Source: an archaeon (lineage in GTDB: Archaea > Iainarchaeota > Iainarchaeia > Iainarchaeales > CSSED10-239). Taken from it: a stretch of 6,701 bases of DNA. Positions 1 through 6,486 of this stretch are shown here, in pieces. The DNA is taken from contig JALNXN010000027.1 of NCBI GenBank assembly GCA_023230325.1, positions 1-6,701 of the forward strand, in the 5' to 3' direction. The notes under the pieces are model-generated. The model was given only the letters and a program-made list of their open reading frames with translations. It was not told the DNA's origin and did no database searches. A program made the position numbers and the translations under genes. How positions within the stretch are numbered: position 1 is the stretch's first letter; each line of letters begins with the position of its first letter.

Positions 1-8
1 ATAAAAAA

Positions 9-556
9 TCAAGTTTTTGTGGTAGAGGGACCATATGCTCCTCTATACAGTATGTTTAATGCAGCATTAAAGTCTGCATCTATAACATTACCACAACTTA
101 TGCATTCATAAAGTTCACCTTTACGGCTTTCCTTATGAACACTGCCACACGTTGAACAAGTTTGACTTGTATGATGGGTTAACTTTCAGTATCTCGAAAC
201 CTTCGTTTTCTGAAAGTTCTCCCAGTTTCACAAACGTCTTATCATACGACCAACGTTGCATCTTGTTCATCGTCTTTTTGTGTATCTTACCTGATGTATT
301 GTGTTTAACATTTTTTAAATCTTCAATCAGTACTACATCAGGTTGTTCTGTCTTTACAAATTCTTTAACATAAAAATTGATTAAATCATTTCTTTCTATT
401 AAAGCTACTCAAGAACGATTTTTGTGGAAGTTGGTTGTCAAGGATCATCAAGACATATGTTTGCAATAGATCTTTATAGTCAGAGTATAAAGTATCGAGC
501 AAAACAGTTTTGTTTTGATTTGCAAATGATATGTTATGTTTAGATGTCCTTATCAT
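9..556 (-). pseudogene. tnpB: Internally deleted, frameshifted TnpB (IS605/IS1341-type OrfB) remnant
   Basis: TnpB is the RNA-guided RuvC-like nuclease of IS200/IS605-family elements. Three minus-strand frames together give recognisable pieces. Positions 556-386 encode an intact-looking N-terminus (MIRTSKHNISFANQNKTVLL...), 56 codons before a TGA. A second frame, open from 408 to 133, gives LIERNDLINFYVKEF, the RuvC-II block VVLIEDLKNVKHNTSGK, then QRWSYDKTF and FEILKVNPSY. A third frame, ending at the stop 9-11, gives TSQTCSTCGSVH, a second CxxC (CISCG) and the RuvC-III block DADFNAALNIL. The zinc-finger and RuvC II and III motifs are diagnostic. Intact TnpB proteins are usually near 370-400 residues. 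Here the middle, including RuvC-I, is missing, joined near 385-410, and a further small indel sits near 165-180. A weak AAGGA site (559-563) precedes the ATG by only 2 nt. The nuclease cannot be active as read. Any right end or omega-RNA region would lie beyond the left edge. Confidence 0.9.
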
Positions 557-573
557 CTTCCTTCAATTTTACT

Positions 574-581
574 TATTTATA
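574..581 (-). promoter_or_regulatory. Possible T4-type late promoter box ahead of the tnpB remnant
   Basis: The minus strand reads TATAAATA, identical to the T4 late-promoter consensus recognised by the gp55 sigma factor. It lies 17 bases before the tnpB ATG, in the short gap after the glucosyltransferase gene. The same octamer occurs three more times in the window, all inside genes, and a sequence this AT-rich should contain a few by chance. Only its intergenic position supports it. Confidence 0.3.
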
Positions 582-634
582 TATCGAAACTTTTAATAAC
601 TGTTTATAAAAACTTAAATTAATATATTATATTT

Positions 635-1993
635 TTAAAATAATGGAGTTGATGGTTTTATATGAGTTTTAGTTATAGTTTCGACTTCACTCATAAAAAT
701 GTCACAAGATAATTCAGGTTTATCAACACAGAAATCTCCAAAATTAAAAGTTGACGGTGGTAACTTTGCAAAAATATCTTTTCGTTGTTCTTCAATCCAA
801 CGTTGTCTAATATTTGTGTCCTTTAACTTTTCAACTTTTTCTTTTAATTCTTGTTCATTACTGAAATAATACTCATCTGATTCTAATGTAATATGATTAG
901 AATCACATTTACTATATACAAGAATAGGTGTTCTTGCAACAACTGCATCGTATGCTGTTTTTCCGATATAGCGACTTATAGATTGTCCTTTACCAATAAA
1001 TACATATGCTAAATAATTGTGTAAAAAATCAAAATATTCATTAGAATCTCCTTCAATATATCCTTCTTCAATATCAATATTTGGTTTATCTGAAAGTTTA
1101 CTTAAATTGTTCGTACCTTTTCCAAATATCTTTAATGGAACATTATGTTTATTTTCTTTGAATAAAGTTGAAAATGCTTTTGTTCTAGCAGTATTTACAG
1201 TGTCAAAAAATCCCAAATAACATAAACTTGGTTTAATATTATTTGATATGACTGATCCATATTCATCCTCATAACGAGATTCAAATCTTTTGAAATTTTT
1301 TCTTATTAGAAAGAAAATATCATCTGAAACATATACTGTATTATCGACAAATAATTGACGAGATGCCATTCTATATTCTTCAGGTTCTCTATCATATAAT
1401 GTTTCAGCTACCCAATCACATGCATCTTTTGATCCATTTGCGAACCAATATATATTATTGTAATTCCATTCTTTCCATGACACTAAATCTTCTGCTTTAG
1501 CAACATTCACAAGATCTTTCATAAATGCATTATCAGGTTTACCTTCAGCTCTGGCAATTGCTCCAGCGTCTAAGCGTTGTTTAGACATTAATCGGTAATC
1601 TCTAACTTTTATTTCAGAATCATTAATTCTAATAAAAACCGGGATTTTCAATGTATTAGTACATGTAGAAATGATTTTATACATTAACACTATATTATCA
1701 TTAAGATAACCTCCAAAGAAGTTAGAATGTCCTGGATATGTAACTATGCTACTTAGATTTTCAAGTTTATGAAAATCATGTTCTCCAAATACATTAATTA
1801 TTTTATGAGGAAATGTGTATACTGAAGAAGCTTGTTTTTGAATTCGTTTTGTTACTGAAGGATTTACTGTTAGGATGTAAAAATTACAATCATTTGAATT
1901 TTTATCATATAAGTTAGATAAAAATTTTATTTCAGATTTAATTGTTCCACCACGGGTAGGATCTCCAAATATTAATACTCCAATGTTTTTCAT
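635..1993 (-). CDS. T4 beta-glucosyltransferase-like GT-B glycosyltransferase, probably DNA-modifying
   Basis: This 452-aa protein resembles T4 DNA beta-glucosyltransferase, which moves glucose from UDP-glucose onto 5-hydroxymethylcytosine in phage DNA. Aligning from memory, residues 90-95 (SNFFGG) match T4 INFFGG. Glu21 in TIKSEIKF lines up with T4 Glu22, and Asp125 in IRINDSE with the catalytic base Asp100. Arg270 may match one of the pyrophosphate-binding arginines (191/195). The C-terminal stretch from VFIGKGQ (331) through YYFSNEQELKEKVEKL to about residue 410 follows T4 block by block, with Asp349 near the T4 Glu272 position. T4 BGT is 351 aa, so this one is longer, with extra sequence around 133-200 and a C-terminal tail after about 412. 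The ATG overlaps the endonuclease stop (ATGA) and has no clear Shine-Dalgarno, so translation is probably coupled. The acceptor could be hmC, another modified base or something else. Confidence 0.7.
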   Translation of the reverse strand: MKNIGVLIFGDPTRGGTIKSEIKFLSNLYDKNSNDCNFYILTVNPSVTKRIQKQASSVYTFPHKIINVFGEHDFHKLENLSSIVTYPGHSNFFGGYLNDNIVLMYKIISTCTNTLKIPVFIRINDSEIKVRDYRLMSKQRLDAGAIARAEGKPDNAFMKDLVNVAKAEDLVSWKEWNYNNIYWFANGSKDACDWVAETLYDREPEEYRMASRQLFVDNTVYVSDDIFFLIRKNFKRFESRYEDEYGSVISNNIKPSLCYLGFFDTVNTARTKAFSTLFKENKHNVPLKIFGKGTNNLSKLSDKPNIDIEEGYIEGDSNEYFDFLHNYLAYVFIGKGQSISRYIGKTAYDAVVARTPILVYSKCDSNHITLESDEYYFSNEQELKEKVEKLKDTNIRQRWIEEQRKDIFAKLPPSTFNFGDFCVDKPELSCDIFMSEVETITKTHIKPSTPLF

Positions 1994-2730
1994 ATATTAT
2001 TACTTTTATATCCATTAAGTATAGCATATATTTTAGTAATACTATACCCATATTTTTCTTTTATATCATTCAATTTCATTTTGTTTTTATTTCTCATTTC
2101 ATATATTTCTTTTTGTATATTCAACGGTACTTTAATAGTATGTGAATCTTTCATTTTTTGTTTAGATTCATCAGAATGTGTTTTTCCAAAAAATGGATTT
2201 TTTTCACCTTTTACTGATTCACTAATATTTAATTTATGTTCATCTGTTAAAGAAATACCCGTTAATTTTTCTCTACTTAACCTGTATTTTTCACTATTAG
2301 ATAATCCAACTGATATATTTTGTTTATGAATATCCGATAGATGTTTTCCTTTTAATGATTTACTAATATTTAAACATCTATCTTTATCATGTTTTCTACC
2401 ATATAATGATTTACCAATATTTAATTTATGTTGCTCTGATAATTTTACACCAAATGGATGTCCACCATCTCCTCCACTACTTATATTATATCCAATATCT
2501 CTATTCGTCGAATTATAATATTTTATCCAAAAACGTTCTAATTCATTAAGTTTATTTCTATCATCACATTCTTCAATAATATCCTTTTTGAAATTTTCAA
2601 TTCCATATTTATTATATGCTAATAACAATATTTTACCAGAACCCATATAAGTATTATTCTTATCTGGTACAACTCTTTTGCCTATATAAATTTTATTATT
2701 AATACAGTTTGTTATCTTATAAATATACAT
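1990..2730 (-). CDS. GIY-YIG homing endonuclease with NUMOD3 repeats
   Basis: This 246-aa protein has the layout of a free-standing Seg/I-TevI-type homing endonuclease. The N-terminal GIY-YIG nuclease domain (about 2-85) shows YIYKITNCINNKIYIGK, then YMGSG (28-32), YGIENF (42-47), and ELERFWIKYY with Glu65 at the metal-binding glutamate position. Residues 94-197 contain about five NUMOD3-type units of the form LS(E/D)xHKxNIxxSxKG, which in this family bind DNA. The last 45 residues (IQKEIYEMR ... ITKIYAILNGYK) look like a helix-turn-helix. The gene follows lysozyme 1 after an 81-base gap with no good ribosome binding site. Its TGA overlaps the glucosyltransferase ATG by four bases. I see no group I intron core around it, so it seems to be an independent mobile gene. 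In T4 the related endonuclease gene segA also lies beside the beta-glucosyltransferase gene. Confidence 0.92.
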   Translation of the reverse strand: MYIYKITNCINNKIYIGKRVVPDKNNTYMGSGKILLLAYNKYGIENFKKDIIEECDDRNKLNELERFWIKYYNSTNRDIGYNISSGGDGGHPFGVKLSEQHKLNIGKSLYGRKHDKDRCLNISKSLKGKHLSDIHKQNISVGLSNSEKYRLSREKLTGISLTDEHKLNISESVKGEKNPFFGKTHSDESKQKMKDSHTIKVPLNIQKEIYEMRNKNKMKLNDIKEKYGYSITKIYAILNGYKSNNI

Positions 2731-2811
2731 TTTTTATTTTATATATATCTACTATTTTTCTATTTCTGAATTAAAATAAAAATTTAACATGGGGAAAAAA
2801 TGAAATTTAGT

Positions 2812-3546
2812 TTAGACTTCCGAAAATAGCTTATGTTCAATATCGCGGCGTTTAGCAAGGCCCGGGAATCTATCATTTATTCCCAATGTTTTTAATTTTT
2901 CAGTAGCAGTATCAACATCACCATGTTTAAATGTTTGCATAAAATCACTATTTCTCAATCCTTGAACACCCATATTATATGCAAGAGATACAAAAACATC
3001 AAATTGTTTTTGTGTTACATTTAGTTTAAATCCTTTAGCAGCCCATTGTTTAAACATACGTTTTACACCAGCTTCAGCTACATCAACATCTTGTTTAAAT
3101 AATTTATCTGCTTCAACTTTAGTTATAGTATCTCCAACTTGATATGTTGATTTTGATTCAGGTTCTGCATGTCCATATCCAATAGTTATCATTCCATCAC
3201 ATATTTTATAAGCATCGGATCTGAAACTCTCATAATGTTTTATATGTTCTAATCCATCTTTTGAAATAGTAAGAGTTTGAGGGTCTTTTACATCTTTTTG
3301 TATTTCAGATATTTCATCCTTTACAATAGATTTCTCAAATGATGTAAGTGTGGTATTTGTATTTATTATACTGTCAGCTTTAGTTGCAGGATAGATTGTA
3401 AGTAATCCAATAACAAGTGCTTTAGCTGCTCTTTTTTTATTCTTAGAAAAATGCAAATCTTTTACAAGTGTTTTAAAGTTAATACTCTCTAATAATTCTT
3501 GTTCATTTTGTTCATTTATGAACGAATTGTAGTCTACAATATACAT
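2812..3546 (-). CDS. GH24 (T4-lysozyme family) muramidase 1, with propeptide-like and signal-like N-terminus
   Basis: This 244-aa predicted lysozyme would cut the MurNAc-GlcNAc linkage of peptidoglycan. The GH24 domain spans about 93-244. HYESFRSDAYK carries the catalytic glutamate, Glu106, followed by GMITIGYGHAEP with Thr121 at the T4 Thr26 position. Then come TQKQFDVFVSLAYNMG and the C-terminal PGLAKRRDIEHKLF, all typical. The position matching T4 Asp20 is Ile115, with Asp117 two residues on. The first 20 residues (DYNSFINEQ ... ELLES) resemble a T4 capsid-targeting propeptide, with possible (I/L)-x-E cuts after Glu12 and Glu20. A basic stretch (KNKKRAAK) and a short hydrophobic segment (43-54) ending TKA|D look like a Sec signal. 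The start follows the stop of lysozyme 2 by 15 bases. The two proteins are about 54% identical over 227 ungapped residues (hand count), so they are paralogues. Confidence 0.9.
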   Translation of the reverse strand: MYIVDYNSFINEQNEQELLESINFKTLVKDLHFSKNKKRAAKALVIGLLTIYPATKADSIINTNTTLTSFEKSIVKDEISEIQKDVKDPQTLTISKDGLEHIKHYESFRSDAYKICDGMITIGYGHAEPESKSTYQVGDTITKVEADKLFKQDVDVAEAGVKRMFKQWAAKGFKLNVTQKQFDVFVSLAYNMGVQGLRNSDFMQTFKHGDVDTATEKLKTLGINDRFPGLAKRRDIEHKLFSEV

Positions 3547-3561
3547 AATTTCTAAAAAGTT

Positions 3562-4305
3562 TTATAATTTTGTGAAAATATCATACTCAGTATTACGACG
3601 TGGTTTAAGTCCAGAAAATTTTGGATTTGTTCCAACAGTTTTTAATTTTTCAGCTGCATCATTCATATCTCCTTTTTTTACAGCTTGTATAAAATCACTG
3701 GTTCGTAATCCTTGTATTCCCATGTTAAAAGCAAGTGATACTAAAACATCATATTGATTTTGTGTGATATTCATTTTAATTCCTTTTGCTTTCCACTCTT
3801 TGAATATTCTTCTAACACCCTTTGCAGCTATATTTACATCTTTTATAAATAACTTATTTGCATCTGCTTTTGACATTTTATCTCCAACTTGATATGTTGA
3901 AGTTTTTTCAGGCTCAGCATGTCCATATCCGATTGTTATCTTTCCATCTCCTAAATTATATGCTGTTTCTTTATATGTTTCATATTTTCTAATATGATCC
4001 CAACCATTCTGTGACATTCTAAGAGTTGTAGGATCTTTAATTTCATCTTTAACTTCTTCTAATACATCTTCAATTATAACTTTTTCTGTAGGAGTAATAG
4101 TTTTATCGTTTGTTATAATAGCATTAACTTTACTAATAGAATATATAGATAATAATCCTATTGCAAGCATTTTTGCAATCTTCTTCTTATTTTTTGCAGC
4201 ATGTAATTCTTGCAATAATTCTCTAAAATTTATGCTTTCTAATAATTCTTCATCGCGAAGTTGTTGTTCATTTATGAATGAATCGTAATTTAAAATAAAT
4301 CCCAT
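3562..4305 (-). CDS. GH24 (T4-lysozyme family) muramidase 2, paralogue of the next gene
   Basis: This 247-aa protein has the same three-part design as its downstream neighbour. The start (LNYDSFINEQ ... ELLESINF) resembles a capsid-targeting propeptide, with (I/L)-x-E sites after Glu13 and Glu23. A basic stretch (KNKKKIAK) leads into a hydrophobic stretch (46-58) ending VNA|I, a good signal-peptidase-like motif. A GH24 domain follows from about 96 to 247. Its catalytic glutamate is Glu109 (RKYETYK), Thr124 lies in KITIGYGHAEP, and TQNQYDVLVSLAFNMG and SGLKPRRNTE complete the family pattern. The T4 Asp20 position is Leu118, and Asp120 lies two residues later, the same change as in lysozyme 1. 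The ATG shares one base with the upstream TAA (TAATG) and has no clear Shine-Dalgarno, so it is probably coupled to the 181-aa gene. It could act as an endolysin, as a virion-packaged enzyme, or both. Confidence 0.9.
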   Translation of the reverse strand: MGFILNYDSFINEQQLRDEELLESINFRELLQELHAAKNKKKIAKMLAIGLLSIYSISKVNAIITNDKTITPTEKVIIEDVLEEVKDEIKDPTTLRMSQNGWDHIRKYETYKETAYNLGDGKITIGYGHAEPEKTSTYQVGDKMSKADANKLFIKDVNIAAKGVRRIFKEWKAKGIKMNITQNQYDVLVSLAFNMGIQGLRTSDFIQAVKKGDMNDAAEKLKTVGTNPKFSGLKPRRNTEYDIFTKL

Positions 4306-4850
4306 TAATTATTCATTGTTTTCATTTCAGTTTCTACAGAATCGCCTGATGTAATTCCCAATACATTAGTTGCAGTAGTATAATCTTTTCCATCGGGAAT
4401 CATATTCTTAACAATTTTCATCACAGCTTTTTTACCTTTAATAAATGATTTATTTGATATTATTGCCATGACACTATTTTTCTGTAAATCATCTACATTA
4501 TTTGTTCCAACTAATGCTTTAAGCATCTCTGGACTTGTTGTACCTGTTATCTGAAACAATCCAGCACCTCCTGATAAATCTGCAAGTTTAGTGAGTGAAA
4601 TACTAAAATCCTTAGATTCATCTCCATCAACACCCATTTTTACAAAAAATGTACTCTCATTCTTAACTGACTTGGGATCTAAAACTGTTAAACTTTTAGT
4701 TCCTTGAGTGTTTAACACATTTTGCAAAGCTTTATTTAATAATTCAGAATTTTGAAAAAGTCCTGCAATATGTTTCATAAATTTTCCAAACAAGTCTCCT
4801 AAAAAACCTTCATTTAATAAATCATCTTTAAATTCATAATATGTTTTCAT
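4305..4850 (-). CDS. Predicted head-internal protein with T4-type capsid-targeting N-terminus
   Basis: I do not recognise the body of this 181-aa protein. Its start, MKTYYEFKDDLLNE|GFLG, closely matches the start of the T4 internal head proteins (MKTYQEFIAE|A). Those are packed in the prohead and trimmed by the gp21 protease after (I/L)-x-E. Here Leu12-Asn13-Glu14 fits the site. Residues 15-32 (GFLGDLFGKFMKHIAGLF) would then form an amphipathic, possibly membrane-active, new N-terminus. The rest is mixed and soluble-looking, with a glycine-rich stretch at 93-103 (SGGAGLFQITG) and no membrane segment. The start has a good ribosome binding site, AAGGA nine bases before ATG, inside a repeat shared with the 494-aa gene. 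The stop overlaps the start of lysozyme 2, so the two are probably made together. An ejected internal protein is the favoured role, by inference. Confidence 0.75.
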   Translation of the reverse strand: MKTYYEFKDDLLNEGFLGDLFGKFMKHIAGLFQNSELLNKALQNVLNTQGTKSLTVLDPKSVKNESTFFVKMGVDGDESKDFSISLTKLADLSGGAGLFQITGTTSPEMLKALVGTNNVDDLQKNSVMAIISNKSFIKGKKAVMKIVKNMIPDGKDYTTATNVLGITSGDSVETEMKTMNN

Positions 4851-4906
4851 AATTTAAAATCCTTTTTTTTAATTTTGCCATTGATCGTCTTGAGCCGCCA
4901 ATATTT
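4844..4906 (-). repeat. Direct repeat, copy 2: gene end, ribosome binding site and start codon
   Basis: This is the second copy, 63 bases, in the same orientation. Here the minus strand encodes LAAQDDQWQN-stop of the 47-aa gene, in a different frame from copy 1. It then carries AAGGA (4860-4864) and ATGAAA of the 181-aa gene. The two copies bracket the 494-aa and 47-aa genes, a block of about 1.6 kb. Confidence 0.95.
4860..4864 (-). promoter_or_regulatory. Ribosome binding site of the 181-aa gene
   Basis: AAGGA on the minus strand lies nine bases before the ATG at 4848-4850. It has the same sequence and spacing as the site of the 494-aa gene because both belong to the repeat. The two lysozymes, the endonuclease and the glucosyltransferase have no site this clear. 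Confidence 0.75.
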
Positions 4907-5012
4907 TTATATCTTCTTTAGTTGTTAAAAACTGTGTTTGATTTACTTGACTTTCACTTTCTAAAAGCCGCAAATCTTTAAAATTCTTTATCGTTATAGT
5001 GTTATTTTGCAT
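4869..5012 (-). CDS. Small 47-aa protein of unknown function
   Basis: An intact minus-strand frame runs from ATG (5010-5012) to TAA (4869-4871) and fills the gap between the 494-aa and 181-aa genes. The product begins MQNNTITIKNFKDLRLLESE and ends KILAAQDDQWQN. It is hydrophilic and probably helical, with no membrane segment or known motif. Its start overlaps the end of the 494-aa gene by 11 bases (ATGCAAAATAA), a layout typical of coupled phage genes, and its stop lies 18 bases before the next ATG. Its ribosome binding site is weak. Its last codons lie inside the 62-bp repeat, which in the other copy encodes the end of a different protein in a different frame. The tight fit and balanced composition favour a real gene, but I know of no homologue. 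Confidence 0.6.
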   Translation of the reverse strand: MQNNTITIKNFKDLRLLESESQVNQTQFLTTKEDIKILAAQDDQWQN

Positions 5013-6486
5013 TTTTAAAATCTGAAGATCCTTTAAGTTCATCTTTAATATTACTCCATAATGTTTTAAACGTTAGAGGTTCTTCAATACTCATTGAAAT
5101 TAAATCAACAACATGATTCAATGTACGATCATCCATTTTACCCTCTTTATCTGAGAATAAATAAATATAGAATAAACATTGAGCTACTGTTTGATTTGCT
5201 CTATGTATGCTTTTCTTTTCAGAATAATGTGTTATGTAATAAGGAACTATATAACCAGCAACTTTGATAAAATTGTCTGCCAATTTTTTAGTTTCCTCTT
5301 CATCAATAAGATCAATTTTAAATTTATCATTTACAGCTGGTAAATAAGAATATTTTTTACGATTCTCTTCAGATTCATTATTAAATTTTTCAATATTCTC
5401 ATCCATTGATTGCATAATCAATTCAAAATTATCCTTATTATTGAAATATTTACGAGATGCATCTTTTATCGCAACTTCTTTTTCTTTTGTATCTGGATAT
5501 TCTTTCTTAGTTTCTACTGGAATAGACTCTGGTTTTTTATCTAATATTTCTTCAGCATGTTCAGGTGCAATTTCTTCTGAATAATCTTCAGATTCTAATT
5601 TTTCAACATTATGAAATAATTCCTTTGAAATATCTTCAAATGGTTTATCAGAACCAACTAATAATTTTTGTAATTCACGAAGAATTTCAATAGGAGCTAC
5701 TTTTTGTTTGTGTCTATTAGTTTTTTCATCTACCTTTCTAATCAAATCCCCACATTTCATTGCAGTATTTTTCAATGTCTTTTCATCAAGAGTTACTTTA
5801 TCACTCTTCTCTGCTCGTGTATTAACATATGAAATTACAACTCCAATAAATCTTGCACGTTGATCTCTATCTAATAATTTTCTAAAATATCCGTCTGCTT
5901 GTATATCTTGGTTTAATTGATCAGATAATTTTCTAAAATCCGGAAGATTTTGTTTAAGTTTATCTTCATTTGCTTTTAATTTAGCATCAATGTTTTTTTC
6001 TTCTTTTTCATATTTACTTTTAATTTCATCGGCTTCATCTTCATCAAATACACCTGCAAATTCAGTTAACATTGCTTTTTTAACTTTCAATTTTTTCTGA
6101 TTTATAAGTATACGCACAAGTTCTCTATAATCTTGATCATCTGAAGCAATAATATCCATTCGTTCTTCAATATCATTAGACATACGACTATAATATCCAG
6201 TACGTATTTTAGATCTAATATCTTTTCGATCTTTTTCTTTACCGAATTCAGCACGTGTTTCCTGCATCAATTCATCTTCATATTGATCAGCCAATTTATG
6301 TAATTTTCTAGCAGTAGGAGAAAAATTACGTTTTAACCAACCCCAAATTGATCCCCAAAAACCCTCATCAAGACGACCAGTTTCATCCATCCATTTATAT
6401 ATAGATGCTGCAACTTCATCATCATTAATGTCTATTAATTCAGATTCAATCAAATATTTATATTTTTTAAATTCTTCAATTTTCAT
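5002..6486 (-). CDS. Predicted 494-aa head-internal protein with processed N-terminus
   Basis: I do not recognise this family. The first residues, MKIEEFKKYKYLIE|SE, resemble a T4-type capsid-targeting peptide, and two (I/L)-x-E sites are present, after Glu14 (LIE) and Glu41 (RLDE|GFWG). The sequence after the second (GFWGSIWGWLKRNF) parallels the one after the cut in the 181-aa protein (GFLGDLFGKFMK). The remainder is highly charged and helical. About 60-200 is rich in Lys and Glu with coiled-coil character (EIKSKYEKEEKNIDAKL). About 296-340 is an acidic, proline-containing linker (PEHAEEILDKKPE). About 345-490 looks like a compact C-terminal domain (FIKVAGYIVPYYITHY ... NHVVDLISMSIEEPLTF). 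The start is fixed by AAGGA nine bases upstream, inside the repeat. A packaged internal or core protein is the best guess; a toxin-like effector domain cannot be ruled out. Confidence 0.75.
   Translation of the reverse strand: MKIEEFKKYKYLIESELIDINDDEVAASIYKWMDETGRLDEGFWGSIWGWLKRNFSPTARKLHKLADQYEDELMQETRAEFGKEKDRKDIRSKIRTGYYSRMSNDIEERMDIIASDDQDYRELVRILINQKKLKVKKAMLTEFAGVFDEDEADEIKSKYEKEEKNIDAKLKANEDKLKQNLPDFRKLSDQLNQDIQADGYFRKLLDRDQRARFIGVVISYVNTRAEKSDKVTLDEKTLKNTAMKCGDLIRKVDEKTNRHKQKVAPIEILRELQKLLVGSDKPFEDISKELFHNVEKLESEDYSEEIAPEHAEEILDKKPESIPVETKKEYPDTKEKEVAIKDASRKYFNNKDNFELIMQSMDENIEKFNNESEENRKKYSYLPAVNDKFKIDLIDEEETKKLADNFIKVAGYIVPYYITHYSEKKSIHRANQTVAQCLFYIYLFSDKEGKMDDRTLNHVVDLISMSIEEPLTFKTLWSNIKDELKGSSDFKNAK

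Noticed and set aside
152..373. Plus-strand open frame of 73 codons
   Set aside because: It is antisense to the tnpB remnant, whose minus-strand frames carry clear TnpB motifs. The plus-strand product has no recognisable features.
133..408. Programmed frameshifting to give a working TnpB
   Set aside because: No slippery heptamer or stimulating structure is visible at the frame changes, and the RuvC-I region is absent in every frame, so decay is the simpler reading.
1990..2730. Group I intron hosting the endonuclease
   Set aside because: The flanking genes are separate and intact, with only 81 bases upstream and a four-base overlap downstream, leaving no room for an intron core.
2752..2790. 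Tiny 12-aa frame (MLNFYFNSEIEK) between lysozyme 1 and the endonuclease
   Set aside because: Too short, with no ribosome binding site and no distinguishing features. I treat the gap at 2731-2811 as noncoding, and I see no convincing terminator hairpin in it.
1017..3757. Plus-strand frames at 1017-1220, 2081-2329 and 3572-3757
   Set aside because: All lie antisense inside well-supported minus-strand genes, with no ribosome binding site or protein-like pattern.
2718..6462. Further TATAAATA octamers at 2718-2725 (+), 3844-3851 (+) and 6455-6462 (-)
   Set aside because: All are inside coding sequence, as a by-product of Tyr/Lys/Ile codons. The plus-strand ones face no gene, and this number is about what chance gives in DNA this AT-rich.
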